From the NCBI GenBank assembly GCA_016721825.1, contig JADKHI010000001.1, forward strand, positions 310,001 to 374,000: a DNA stretch of 64,000 bases, written 5' to 3'. Under the pieces are notes generated by a model that did not search any database, was not told the DNA's origin, and worked only from the letters and a program-made list of their open reading frames with translations. This document shows, piece after piece, positions 1 through 9,702 of the stretch. Source of the DNA: Flavobacteriales bacterium (GTDB lineage Bacteria > Bacteroidota > Bacteroidia > Flavobacteriales_F > PHOS-HE28). The translations under genes were made by a program, and so were the position numbers. Each line of letters opens with the position of its first letter. The first letter of the stretch is position 1.

Positions 1-1046
1 TCCAGGAGGACCAAGGGCCGACCATCGGTGCGGTAGAGGATGTCCTTGATCCGCAGGTCGTCCACGAAGGCCTTGTTGTCCGCAATGTGTTCGCTGCTCA
101 ACGCGGCCACCATATCGCGTGGCAACGCTTCCGCCCGGTCGACGGTCACCGCGCCATCCGCGGCGAAGCGAGCGTACCAAGTACCATGCACCGTCTTGTT
201 CACGCTGGAAGGTTCCGTGGTGTAAAGCGCATACACGAAGCATGCGCCGTCAGGACCGACCGTGATCCGATGGTCCTCGATCTGCTTGCCCTGGAGCCCT
301 TTCGGTGCATGCGCCTTCCAACTGCCCTTGCCGTCGGTAGCGTACAGCATGTAGGTCCATACGGGCTTCTGCCAGATCTTCTTGTACAGGTAAGCGTGGC
401 CGTTGTTGTCCACGGCGGCGTGGTTGTGCAGGGCCTTGCTGGCATCGATCTCCAAGGTCTGTTCCAGCTGCCAGATCTTCGTGAGCGCAGGAACGCTGTA
501 ACACGTCATCCGCAGTGCTTCCTTGGTGTCCTTCACGAACGGCAGTTCGGTCAGGAGCAAGAGCTTCCTGCCGTCGGGACTGAAGGACCACTTGTAGGTA
601 CCGCGATTGCCCATCTTCTCGGCGGTGACCAGGTCCAACTGTGTTCCTTCCTTCAGCGAACCATCTGCACCGAGCGCGTGGATCATCAGCGTATGCTTGC
701 CTGCAGCCTTCTCCCAATGCGAGACGAAGGCATAGAGGGCTCCATTGACGACGGTCACTTCATCGAGGAAGTAGGAATCCCCCATGACGCCGTTGCTGAA
801 TGCGATCTCCGTGTTCCCAACGAGCTGGAGTGACCGGTCGTAGCGCTCCAACCAGAAGTGCTTCACCGTGGTGGCATCCTCGGCCGTGCGCAAGAGCACG
901 AAGCCCTGGTCGCCCAGATCCAGCAGGCGCTCGATGTGGCGATCGGGAAAGTCGTTGGTGGCCGGTGGCCCCCAGCGGTAGACCGGCTCCTGGGCCTGCG
1001 CCGCAAAACCAATGGCCAGTGCGGCCGCAACGTGAAGGAGCTTCAC
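1..1046 (-). CDS. Secreted hypothetical protein, 3' end outside the window
   Basis: About 348 codons are visible. I start it at GTG 1046, one base after the stop of the upstream gene, because the reading begins with a clear signal peptide (KLLHVAAALAIGFAAQAQ) and stays open to the window edge. The mature part is rich in Trp, Tyr and Gly and mentions short repeated strands such as LLLLTE, TYKWSFSPDGRKLL and VDNNGHAYLYK, which suggests a beta-propeller-like fold. It is coupled to the gene at 1048-1695, so the two probably act together in the envelope. No catalytic motif is seen and I do not recognise the family. Confidence 0.7.
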   Translation of the reverse strand, partial: MKLLHVAAALAIGFAAQAQEPVYRWGPPATNDFPDRHIERLLDLGDQGFVLLRTAEDATTVKHFWLERYDRSLQLVGNTEIAFSNGVMGDSYFLDEVTVVNGALYAFVSHWEKAAGKHTLMIHALGADGSLKEGTQLDLVTAEKMGNRGTYKWSFSPDGRKLLLLTELPFVKDTKEALRMTCYSVPALTKIWQLEQTLEIDASKALHNHAAVDNNGHAYLYKKIWQKPVWTYMLYATDGKGSWKAHAPKGLQGKQIEDHRITVGPDGACFVYALYTTEPSSVNKTVHGTWYARFAADGAVTVDRAEALPRDMVAALSSEHIADNKAFVDDLRIKDILYRTDGRPLVLL

Positions 1047-1047
1047 C

Positions 1048-1695
1048 TTACTTGGTGCAAGCGGCGTTGTACTCCGCGATGATCGCCTGGATGTTGAGCA
1101 TGCCGTAGCCCTTCTCCTTATCGGCGACCTTCTTCGCGAGGTCCTTGTTGTCGGCCACGTACTCGCTCATCTTGTCGGCGAACTTCAATCCGAAATAGTC
1201 CAGGGAGCGGGGCTTCTCATCGCCCGGCTTCATATACACCATCACCGCAGGGTACATACGTGCCATGAACTCCTCCTCTGTTTCGCTGGCGCCTTTCTGC
1301 ATGATCGCCCAGTTCTCCGCGCGGTTGTACCACACATACTCCATGATGCAGCCTTCCTTCACCACCAGGTTGGCGCGGATCGCCGAGCCGGAAAGCCCAC
1401 CGGAATAGTTGATGCAGTGGTAAAGCTTGTCGGCCACCTTGTACTCCTTGAGGTCCTTGGTCTTCAGGTCCTGCTTGCTCTTCTTATCGTCCTTGTCGGT
1501 GTAGAACAGCACCTCGTTCTGCATGGTGTACCGGTTCTGGTACTTGATGAAGCCTTCGGTCTTCGTACCGGCCGCATCGATGATGTAGCCGGGATAGAGC
1601 TCCCCGCTGCGATAGACATCGGAGCTCCAATCCTGGGCGTTCGATGCGGTAGCGGTGACAAGAAGCAAGGTGCTCAGAAGTGTGCGGAAGGTCAT
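1048..1695 (-). CDS. Secreted hypothetical protein
   Basis: A 215-residue protein with a signal peptide (MTFRTLLSTLLLVTATASNAQ) followed by a short Trp/Tyr-rich segment, DVYRSGELYPGYIIDAAGTK, typical of small periplasmic or outer-membrane associated Bacteroidota proteins of unknown function. The C-terminal half is charged and probably helical (LAKKVADKEKGYGMLNIQAI). It is first in a two-gene unit with the gene at 1-1046, from which it is separated by a single base. A possible -7 promoter box lies at 1715-1722. No enzyme motif is visible, so the function is unknown. Confidence 0.7.
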   Translation of the reverse strand: MTFRTLLSTLLLVTATASNAQDWSSDVYRSGELYPGYIIDAAGTKTEGFIKYQNRYTMQNEVLFYTDKDDKKSKQDLKTKDLKEYKVADKLYHCINYSGGLSGSAIRANLVVKEGCIMEYVWYNRAENWAIMQKGASETEEEFMARMYPAVMVYMKPGDEKPRSLDYFGLKFADKMSEYVADNKDLAKKVADKEKGYGMLNIQAIIAEYNAACTK

Positions 1696-1714
1696 AGGGG
1701 TTGTGTTGGGGCTG

Positions 1715-1722
1715 CGAAGCTA
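1715..1722 (-). promoter_or_regulatory. Possible -7 box for the 1048-1695 gene
   Basis: On the minus strand the bases read TAGCTTCG, which fits the TAnnTTCG variant seen ahead of several genes in this window. It ends 19 bases before the ATG at 1695. No convincing -33 element is seen. Confidence 0.35.
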
Positions 1723-1791
1723 GGCTATGACGCAGGGCACGCCGAACCGACCGTCACCATCCTGGAACCGTACGGAACAGGCAGGCCTCCG

Positions 1792-1799
1792 TAGTTTCG
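1792..1799 (+). promoter_or_regulatory. Possible -7 box for the ABC ATPase gene
   Basis: TAGTTTCG, matching TAnnTTCG, ends 13 bases before the ATG at 1813. It stands back to back with the box at 1715-1722, so the 1696-1812 gap would be a divergent promoter region. Confidence 0.35.
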
Positions 1800-1812
1800 C
1801 GGTCCTTTCGGC

Positions 1813-2521
1813 ATGAGCACCCTCCTCTCCATCCACGACCTTTCCTTCGCCCATGGCGAACGGACCGTGCTGGACCGTGTGGAACTTGAGGTGGCCAAGG
1901 GCGAAGTGCTGGTGATCGTGGGCGCCAGCGGCTGCGGGAAGACCACCTTGCTGCGGGCGATCGCTGGACTGGAACGGCCTTCGGCAGGCACCATCACCCT
2001 CGACCAGCAGCTGCTCTCCGGACCGGACGCATTCCATGGCCCCCGAGGATCGCGCCATCGGCTTCGTGTTCCAAGGGCTGGCCTTGTTCCCGCACCTCAC
2101 CGTGAACGGCAACGTGGCCTTCGGGCTGCACAAGCTTCCCAAGGCGGAGCGCGCCGACCTAGTGGCGAAGGAGCTGAAAGCGGTGGACCTCGAAGGCCTT
2201 GGTGACCGCTATCCGCACCAGCTTTCCGGTGGGCAGCAGCAGCGGGTCGCCATCGCACGTTCCCTCGTGCGTCGCCCGCAACTGATGTTGATGGACGAGC
2301 CTTTCAGCGACCTCGACCCCACCACCCGGAAGAACGTCCGCGCCGAAGTGCTGCGGATCCTGCGCGCGCACGGCACCACGGCCATCATCGTGACCCACGA
2401 CCGCGAGGACGCCTTCCATGTGGCCGACCGGATCGCCGCGATGGATCAGGGCCGCATCGTGCGGATCGCCGAAGCGGCGGTACTGCGCAGTGAATGGTCC
2501 GCTCAGCCCTTCACGCCATGA
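1813..2521 (+). pseudogene. ABC transporter ATP-binding protein (iron/polyamine/sulfate type), frameshifted
   Basis: Two overlapping frames together encode a complete ABC ATPase. The first frame (from 1813) carries Walker A GASGCGKTT with Lys43 and runs to GPDAF near 2033. The second frame (from about 2036) continues APEDRAIGFVFQGLALFPHL (Q-loop), the signature LSGGQQQR, Walker B LMLMDEPFSDLD and the H-loop THD. The span is 709 bases, one more than a multiple of three; removing one C near 2033-2035 would join the halves into about 235 residues. That is short for the FbpC/PotA family because the TOBE regulatory domain is absent. No permease gene is next to it. The 3' end overlaps the TPR gene by ATGA. 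The break could be a sequencing error or a true recent frameshift. Confidence 0.8.
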
Positions 2522-2844
2522 GCACGGAGCGTCTCGCCCAGCTTCAGGAGCTTCTGGCCGAAGACCCGAAGGACAACTTCGTGCGCTACGCCATTGCTCT
2601 GGAGCACAAGCGCCGTGGAGCCATGGACGAGGCCGCGAACGGCTTGGAGGCGGTATTGCACGACGATCCGAAGTACATCGCGGCCTATTACCAGCTGGCC
2701 TTGATCCTCGCCGATCTGGGGCGCGGACCGGAAGCCGTTCATGTGTGCGAGATCGGCTCCTTGCAATGCATCACCTCCGGTGACCGCAAGGCCCGCGCAG
2801 AGCTGCTCGAACTGAAGAACGCGTTGAGCGGCGACGACGACTGA
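2518..2844 (+). CDS. Small TPR-like protein
   Basis: A 108-residue cytoplasmic protein starting at ATG 2518, which overlaps the stop of the ABC gene by ATGA. An upstream in-frame start at 2494 is possible but would overlap more. The sequence has two helical hairpins with tetratricopeptide spacing (DNFVRYAIALEHKRRG and KYIAAYYQLALILADLGR) and a third partial helix (KARAELLELKNAL). Such proteins act as protein-protein interaction adaptors; the partner is unknown. It is tightly coupled on both sides, sharing a TGATG junction with the DUF218 gene. Confidence 0.8.
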   Translation: MSTERLAQLQELLAEDPKDNFVRYAIALEHKRRGAMDEAANGLEAVLHDDPKYIAAYYQLALILADLGRGPEAVHVCEIGSLQCITSGDRKARAELLELKNALSGDDD

Positions 2845-3773
2845 TGCGCCGCTGGCTGAAGGTATCCTTGCTGTTGCTGCCCATCGGGCTGCTGCTCTTC
2901 ATCTTGTTCATCCACCCGATCCTGGCCTTCACCGAGTTGAGCGGAGGGAAAGTCGCCGTGGTGGAAGGCTGGATGCCGCGCCCCCAGTTGGAGGCCGCCG
3001 CCGCGCTGATCCGCGAAGGCGGCTACACACGCGTACACACCACCGGCACCATCCGGCCCTTCGCCTACTACCTGAAGCCCGGTGAGGCGCTGGACTTGGT
3101 GCTGCGTGTTCCGGCAAGTGGCGAAGTGGTCCTGGAAGCGGCCGGTCTGCCCGGGGCCTTGGTGAAGCTGCTGAGCGGCAACGATACGCTGTGCACATGG
3201 GCGTTAAAGGAGCGGATCGACACGTATCGCTTCCCGTTGAAAGTTCCCCGGACACAAGTGCGTCTCCTCTCCCTGAATCCACAGGCACCGAACGGCGAAG
3301 CGGACAACGTGTTCACGCTACAATTCTCGATCGGGGGCGAGAACGTGCACCTGCTGCAGCGCGAGACCTTGTTCGTGCGTGCTGATGGAAGTCTTTCGAA
3401 AGGCTGGCCCACCTTCGCGCACATGGCCGCCTATCAACTGCATGCGGCCGGCATCCCCGAGGATCGCATCCAGGCCGTTCCATCCTGGGGCAAGCCGGAC
3501 AGTCGCTCGTGGGCCAACGCGGCGGCCTTCGGGCTCTTCGCACATGCACAAGGCTACAAGGCGGTGGACGTGTTCACCATGGGCGTGCACGCACGTCGCT
3601 CGCGCAACCTCTTCCGCCGGGGCTGTGGTCCTGAAGTGAACGTTGGTGTGGTCTCCATTCCCGATGCCCGCTGCGCAAGGGCCGATTGGTGGCAGCACTG
3701 GAGGGGCTGGTTCTATGTGCTGAAGGAAGTGGCAGGATCGTCCGAGCCGTATGCTGTCGACCTGACCCATTGA
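2844..3773 (+). CDS. YdcF/ElyC-like (DUF218) membrane-anchored protein with an inserted domain
   Basis: 309 residues. Residues 5-30 form an N-terminal membrane anchor. The DUF218 core begins at KVAVVEGWMP and resumes in the C-terminal half with FTMGVHARRSRNLFRRG, the usual YdcF/SanA/ElyC layout of an extracytoplasmic domain linked to envelope polysaccharide metabolism. Between the halves, roughly residues 75-180 look like a beta-sandwich carbohydrate-binding module: paired beta strands and a segment NPQAPNGEADNVF that resembles the Ca-binding loop of xylan-binding modules. The core is therefore split by an insert. The start overlaps the previous stop (TGATG). Family assignment is good; the insert identity is an inference. 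Confidence 0.7.
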   Translation: MRRWLKVSLLLLPIGLLLFILFIHPILAFTELSGGKVAVVEGWMPRPQLEAAAALIREGGYTRVHTTGTIRPFAYYLKPGEALDLVLRVPASGEVVLEAAGLPGALVKLLSGNDTLCTWALKERIDTYRFPLKVPRTQVRLLSLNPQAPNGEADNVFTLQFSIGGENVHLLQRETLFVRADGSLSKGWPTFAHMAAYQLHAAGIPEDRIQAVPSWGKPDSRSWANAAAFGLFAHAQGYKAVDVFTMGVHARRSRNLFRRGCGPEVNVGVVSIPDARCARADWWQHWRGWFYVLKEVAGSSEPYAVDLTH

Positions 3774-3794
3774 TCGGCGCAATATCTTCAGGCC

Positions 3795-4313
3795 ATGAAC
3801 GCTCTTGGACGTCCCGGACCGGAGGAGGCCAACGCCTACTTCGCGCGCTACATCGACCTGGCCGACGGCCGTGATCTGCTTGAAGCGCTCGCCAACGCGT
3901 CGGAACAGGTCCGTACCACAGCGCAACGCATTCCTTCCGAGAAAGCCGGATACCGGTATGCTCCGGGGAAATGGACCATCGAACAGCTGCTCCAGCACGT
4001 GGTGGACACTGAGCGCATCTTCACTTACCGTGCGCTCTGCTTCGCGCGGAAAGACGCCACCGAGCTGCCCGGATTTGAAGAGAACGACTACGCGGATGCC
4101 ACGGCGAACAACGACAAGGGCCTCCGCCGGATCCTAGCGGAACACGACGCGGTACGCAACGCCACCATCGAGTTGTACAGGGGATTCAATGCTGAGGAGC
4201 TGCTGCGCATGGGCACCGCGAACAGCAACCGGTTCAGCGTGCGGTCCTTGGGCTGGGCCATCGCTGGCCACGCCATGCACCATGTCCGCATCCTGAACGA
4301 ACGCTACCTCTGA
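3795..4313 (+). CDS. DinB family protein
   Basis: 172 residues, the usual size for DinB/YfiT-type four-helix-bundle proteins. The expected metal-binding histidines are visible: His68 in LLQHVVDTERIF and His159/His163 in AGHAMHHVRIL. Family members are metal-dependent enzymes, often thiol-S-transferases or DNA-damage-induced proteins of unknown substrate. A RYAPGKWTIEQLLQHVVD segment is characteristic of the DinB_2 branch. It is followed two bases later by the DUF962 gene, so they are probably co-transcribed. The substrate cannot be deduced. Confidence 0.85.
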   Translation: MNALGRPGPEEANAYFARYIDLADGRDLLEALANASEQVRTTAQRIPSEKAGYRYAPGKWTIEQLLQHVVDTERIFTYRALCFARKDATELPGFEENDYADATANNDKGLRRILAEHDAVRNATIELYRGFNAEELLRMGTANSNRFSVRSLGWAIAGHAMHHVRILNERYL

Positions 4314-4315
4314 TC

Positions 4316-4780
4316 ATGCGGCCCATCCAAGCCTGGTTCGACGAGTACGCGGTGAGCCACCAGAACGCTACGAACACGGCCATTCACTGGATCTGCGTGC
4401 CTACGATCTACTTCTGTGTGGTCGGGCTGCTGGTATCGATCCCTCCCCTGCGCATTCCGGGTATCGGGCACCTGAGCATTGCGGTCCTGGCCGTCGCCTT
4501 CGTGCTGTACTTCTACTTCGTGCGGTCGAAATCCCTTTGGTTAGGCATGACGGTCTTTTCGCTGCTGTGCCTCTGGTTCGCGCACTGGCTCGTGGTGCAC
4601 GCCCCGTGGCCCCTGTGGGCGATCAGCCTGGTACTGTTCGCGCTGGCCTGGATCGGACAATTCATCGGTCACCACATTGAAGGTGCGAAGCCGAGCTTTC
4701 TGAAGGACCTGCAGTTCCTGCTGATCGGTCCCGCTTGGCTGCTGGCAAAGCTCTACCGAAGGTTCGGCATCGCCTACTGA
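4316..4780 (+). CDS. DUF962/Mpo1-like membrane protein
   Basis: 154 residues with about four membrane spans. The N-terminus (WFDEYAVSHQNATNTAIHW) carries the conserved Hx(n)N-H pattern of the Mpo1-like family, and IGQFIGHHIEGAKPSFLKD carries its second histidine cluster. The yeast member Mpo1 is an iron-dependent dioxygenase in alpha-oxidation of 2-hydroxy fatty acids; bacterial members are uncharacterised but probably act on lipids. Its 3' end overlaps the end of the opposite-strand gene at 4774 by seven bases. Confidence 0.8.
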   Translation: MRPIQAWFDEYAVSHQNATNTAIHWICVPTIYFCVVGLLVSIPPLRIPGIGHLSIAVLAVAFVLYFYFVRSKSLWLGMTVFSLLCLWFAHWLVVHAPWPLWAISLVLFALAWIGQFIGHHIEGAKPSFLKDLQFLLIGPAWLLAKLYRRFGIAY

Positions 4781-5946
4781 TCCAGCGGTACTTCCTCGGG
4801 TTCGTAGGGCATGGAGACCGGCTCGGGACGCAACGGAGTGAAGTATGGGTGGTCGTCCTCCCAGGGCTTCCATCGGTAGGCATCACCAAAGCAATACCGC
4901 AGGTCACGCAACACGCGATCGGGTTCGAGAAGCGCCTGCCCGAAGAGGTCGGCGGTGCGTGTGTTCCCGCCGAAGAAGTGGAACTGCTGCACAACCTTCA
5001 GCCGCGTGAACCGCGGATCGTTGTTGGTGATGTGTCGCGGGAACATGTATCCATCGACCGCAGCGATCATGCCCCAGTTGTCAACGGTGTCGAGCGTGGA
5101 AAGCAGCGTCTCCATATCGAGATCGATGTTGCCCGAAGCGGTCCGATCGGCGAACACGTAACGCCCCCCGGCATCGGCGATCAGGCGCGCCATGTAACTG
5201 TTGCCCGGCGGAACGCTCCATTGGCCGTTCCATTGGCTTCCGAAGAATACCGTGGGCCGAAGACTGTCCTGTTCCGCCAAGACGGCCAAGGCTTCATACC
5301 GCTCAGCAATGCCGGTGAAGAGACTATCCGCCTCACGTTCATGGCCCGTAAGCACACCGAAGAACCGCAACCATTCCGCGCGACCGAGCGGATGCTCTTC
5401 AAGGTACTCGCTGACCTGTACCACAGAAAGCCCGGCCCCTTTCAGCGCAGTGGCGCCCTGCCCGCTGAACGGATACACCAGCACAACATCCGGTCGCAAA
5501 GCGATCAGCGTTTCTCGATCGAGCGCTTCGGATGAACCAAGGTCCTTCACCTCACCTGCTTTCAGGGCGGCTTGCACCACGCTATCCCGCACCTCACCCG
5601 CGAAAGCCGTCGCGACCATGGTGCTCCTCGCTCCCACTGCAGCCAAGTAGGGAACGTGCGTTGTACTTAGCAAGGCGATCCGGTCCACGGGCAAAGACAA
5701 GCGCAGGGCGGTGAACGGTGTTCCAGCGAAGGCTCCGTTCGGGGAGAGGTGGTAGACTCCTGCAGTATCAGCCACCCCGCCATGTCCATGAACGAGAACA
5801 AGCCGCTCTGATCCCTTGGACCAAAGCTCAAAGAAGGTGGCATAACGCAGAGGAACCTTCGTCCAGCCTTGCAGGTCGGTGGTCTTGGGCGTCGGTGGTG
5901 AGCAGGCCAGCAGAAGCAGCGGGAAGACCGCCAGCGACCATCTCAT
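4774..5946 (-). CDS. ABC transporter periplasmic binding protein (cobalamin/iron-siderophore type)
   Basis: 390-residue lipoprotein-like protein (MRWSLAVFPLLLLACSPP, lipobox LLAC). It shows the two-lobed BtuF/FepB organisation: LPVDRIALLSTTHVPYLAAV near the N-terminal lobe, DLGSSEALDRETLIALRPD and VVLVYPFSGQG typical of the family, and a long inter-lobe helix. It would deliver a metal chelate such as a siderophore or cobalamin to an inner-membrane permease, but no permease or ATPase of that type lies nearby. The gene begins four bases inside the end of the S41-like gene (ATGA), so the two are translationally coupled. Confidence 0.85.
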   Translation of the reverse strand: MRWSLAVFPLLLLACSPPTPKTTDLQGWTKVPLRYATFFELWSKGSERLVLVHGHGGVADTAGVYHLSPNGAFAGTPFTALRLSLPVDRIALLSTTHVPYLAAVGARSTMVATAFAGEVRDSVVQAALKAGEVKDLGSSEALDRETLIALRPDVVLVYPFSGQGATALKGAGLSVVQVSEYLEEHPLGRAEWLRFFGVLTGHEREADSLFTGIAERYEALAVLAEQDSLRPTVFFGSQWNGQWSVPPGNSYMARLIADAGGRYVFADRTASGNIDLDMETLLSTLDTVDNWGMIAAVDGYMFPRHITNNDPRFTRLKVVQQFHFFGGNTRTADLFGQALLEPDRVLRDLRYCFGDAYRWKPWEDDHPYFTPLRPEPVSMPYEPEEVPLDQ

Positions 5947-7385
5947 TGCAGCTCCCGGATGAGGTCCAGCAGCGAAGCCTTCACCGTGTCGCGGCCTATG
6001 GCCAGTCCGGAGACCTGCTGTTCCACCGGGTGGTGTGGCAGTTCACCGTGATCGACAGGACCATCACCATGCCCTTCCGGAACGAAGCGTGCCAAGGGGA
6101 TATGCAACCGCAACTTGGTGCGTGGCAAGGTGACCAAGGCCTCGCGTCCACCGCAGAAGCTCTGGCTGTTGCTTCCCACTTCCTCGCCGACGATGCGTGC
6201 CCGACCGGAACGCTTCGCCAGCATCACGAAGGCCGCACCGGCATCCCTCGTCAACCCGTCGCACACCACGTAGACCTTGCCGAGGAACGCCTTGGAATAG
6301 GGCGGTGTCATGGCCAGGCGGGGATCATCAGCAGGGATCGTGATCGCCCGATCGCTCTCGGGAACTGACGTGGCATCGAGGCTCGCGTAATCCACAGAAC
6401 CACCATCGGGCAGCGATCCGGGTTGGCGCATGGCGATCTCGCGCACCACGCGGTAAGGCGAAGTACCGATCATGGAGAAGAGCGCTTCCGCCATGCCCAG
6501 GTCCGCGCCGCCAGCACCACGCACATCGATCACGAGCGTACGCAGGTCCTTTGATCGCACCTCTTGAAGGAAGAGTTCCACCATTCGCGTGGCATCGATA
6601 TCATAGGCCCGAAGGGTGTCCGCATCCAAGGTCCGGCAGGTGATCCAGGCCGCATGCTCATCTCCGAAAGGCTCCAGTCGCCAGGGACGCAAACGGGCGG
6701 TGGCCGGGCGGTAGGAACTCGAGATCTCTTCGCCAGTAAGCGATCGTAAGACCGTGCTGGTGACCGTACCGTCCTTGGCCTCGTGCTCAACAATGTGCTG
6801 CGGGCGATGGCCGTATTGCAGGGCATGGAGATGGAGAAAGTCCCGCTCCACCGTGCGTGTCACGAAGATCTCATCGTGTCCATCAGTCCGGACCAAGGCT
6901 CCCAGTTCACTCAGCAAGCGCTCCATGGGAACGCCGTCGATGCTGCGGATCCGCTGGCCCGAAGGAATGGAACGGAAGCCCATCAACTCCTCTTCTATGT
7001 ATGCCTGCCCGTGGATCACGCGGATCTTCAGCGGTAACAAAGGCGTGGTCTGGTGGAGCCGTTCAGCGGTCGCCACCGGCAGGTCCACGAAGGTGTGCGC
7101 GTCGCCCAAGGCCTGAACCACGGGTCCGACCATCAGCATGAACTCGGTGGTGGTGGTGGGTACGGAAAGCGCCGCCCCAAGGGAATCGAATCGCTGGTCA
7201 AGCGCAGCCTTCGGCACGTAGCGGTAAGCATCCGGATGCAGATGGTGTACGGCACGACGGATCGTCTCCACATCCTCCCGCAACTCCTCCGGATAGAACC
7301 GGCGCTCATTCAGCGGCGTCTGCGCCCACGCCACGGAACCGACCAGGAACCCCACCCCCATCAACGACCGACCAAGCCTGCCCAT
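5943..7385 (-). CDS. S41 (C-terminal processing) peptidase-like protein, nucleophile apparently replaced
   Basis: 480 residues from ATG 7385 (a GTG at 7394 is in frame) with a signal peptide ending WAQ. The order is an N-terminal helical domain (YPEELREDVETIRRAVHHLH), a PDZ-like segment (PSGQRIRSIDGVPMERLL) and the S41 catalytic core (LRTLVIDVRGAGGADLG). In active family members the serine lies in a TxSAG or SASAS motif; here the matching stretch is CDGLTRDAGAAF, with Asp near residue 381 where Ser is expected. The general-base lysine is not obvious either. It is probably a binding or regulatory paralogue, or has an unusual mechanism. It is coupled to the downstream binding protein gene by a 4-base overlap. 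Confidence 0.8.
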   Translation of the reverse strand: MGRLGRSLMGVGFLVGSVAWAQTPLNERRFYPEELREDVETIRRAVHHLHPDAYRYVPKAALDQRFDSLGAALSVPTTTTEFMLMVGPVVQALGDAHTFVDLPVATAERLHQTTPLLPLKIRVIHGQAYIEEELMGFRSIPSGQRIRSIDGVPMERLLSELGALVRTDGHDEIFVTRTVERDFLHLHALQYGHRPQHIVEHEAKDGTVTSTVLRSLTGEEISSSYRPATARLRPWRLEPFGDEHAAWITCRTLDADTLRAYDIDATRMVELFLQEVRSKDLRTLVIDVRGAGGADLGMAEALFSMIGTSPYRVVREIAMRQPGSLPDGGSVDYASLDATSVPESDRAITIPADDPRLAMTPPYSKAFLGKVYVVCDGLTRDAGAAFVMLAKRSGRARIVGEEVGSNSQSFCGGREALVTLPRTKLRLHIPLARFVPEGHGDGPVDHGELPHHPVEQQVSGLAIGRDTVKASLLDLIRELQ

Positions 7386-7407
7386 TCCGTTCACCGCATT
7401 GAGGCTT

Positions 7408-7415
7408 CGAAAATA
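7408..7415 (-). promoter_or_regulatory. Possible -7 box for the S41-like gene
   Basis: TATTTTCG on the minus strand, fitting TAnnTTCG, ends 22 bases before ATG 7385. No -33 TTG at a suitable distance is seen. Confidence 0.35.
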
Positions 7416-7470
7416 GAAGGATCACAAGGCCAGCCGAAGGCGCAGTTATGAACGATCGGCCTCAACGCAC

Positions 7471-7500
7471 GAAGGCCCCGGTCGTGTGACCAGGGCCTTC
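7471..7500 (-). terminator. Hairpin terminator after pckA
   Basis: A stem GAAGGCCC pairs with GGGCCTTC and continues inward as GGTC/GACC around a GTGT loop, 17 bases past the pckA stop. There is no long T tract. The symmetric stem could also end transcripts from the other strand. Confidence 0.7.
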
Positions 7501-7517
7501 GCCATAAGTTGTTCGGA

Positions 7518-9131
<1,614 letters not shown>

Positions 9132-9196
9132 GTCTTGGATGGTTCGCGTTGTTCCCCGGACACGGCCGGGTCATCAGGACCAGCCGTTCGGGGCCG

Positions 9197-9204
9197 CGAA
9201 TTTA
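9197..9204 (-). promoter_or_regulatory. Candidate -7 box for pckA
   Basis: TAAATTCG on the minus strand. The same octamer occurs just ahead of rimM (41464-41471) and dnaE (63721-63728). Here it lies 65 bases before the ATG, giving pckA a longer leader than most genes in the window. Confidence 0.45.
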
Positions 9205-9238
9205 ACCCTTCTCCCCTTCCGCCGTCCACTGACGACCG

Positions 9239-9631
9239 TCAGGAACGACGTAAGGCGCTGACCAACAGCACGATCCAGCCACCCATGTAGAGCAGTCCGC
9301 CCAGGGGCGTGATGGGACCCAGCACGCGTGTGAGCCCCTGTGTCCCAAGTACTTCGCGGGTGCTGAGCAGGTACAGCGAGCCGCTGAAACAGAGCACTCC
9401 ACCCAAGAACAAGAGGCGTGCGAACGAGAGGTAGCGCTGAGCGAGCTGCTCTCCGGCCAACGCCATGAACAACAGCGCCAGCCCGTGCACCATCTGGTAC
9501 TGAACGCCGGTGTGCCAGTTCGCCAAGGCATCCGGTGAGATCCTCGGTTTCAGCCCATGGGCACCGAAGGCACCCAAGACCACTGCGGTGAGCATGACGA
9601 TAGCGGCCAGGGCGAGCGTGTTGCGTTGCAT
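9239..9631 (-). CDS. DUF423 family small membrane protein
   Basis: 130 residues from ATG 9631; the frame stays open further upstream, but this start puts the first membrane helix at the N-terminus. Four hydrophobic helices and the signature LGAFGAHGLK identify the DUF423 (YwdK) family, whose function is unknown. A weak CACCTTTG promoter-like box lies just upstream. The gene sits between pckA and the lipoprotein cluster on the same strand, but it is separated from both by more than 70 bases. Confidence 0.88.
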   Translation of the reverse strand: MQRNTLALAAIVMLTAVVLGAFGAHGLKPRISPDALANWHTGVQYQMVHGLALLFMALAGEQLAQRYLSFARLLFLGGVLCFSGSLYLLSTREVLGTQGLTRVLGPITPLGGLLYMGGWIVLLVSALRRS

Positions 9632-9655
9632 GTGGCAAAGGTGGTACTGAAAGCC

Positions 9656-9683
9656 GAAGCCCCCACCTTGCGGCAGGGGCTTC
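9656..9683 (-). terminator. Hairpin terminator after the LPP20-like gene cluster
   Basis: Perfect 8-base stem GAAGCCCC / GGGGCTTC with a 12-base loop, located 20 bases beyond the stop at 9703. It would end the three-lipoprotein operon. There is no T tract. Confidence 0.6.
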
Positions 9684-9702
9684 ATTCATGCGTTCGTGGA
9701 CC

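Noticed and set aside
2030..2040. Programmed frameshift in the ABC ATPase
   Set aside because: No slippery heptamer or strong downstream structure is evident, so an error or a mutation is more likely.
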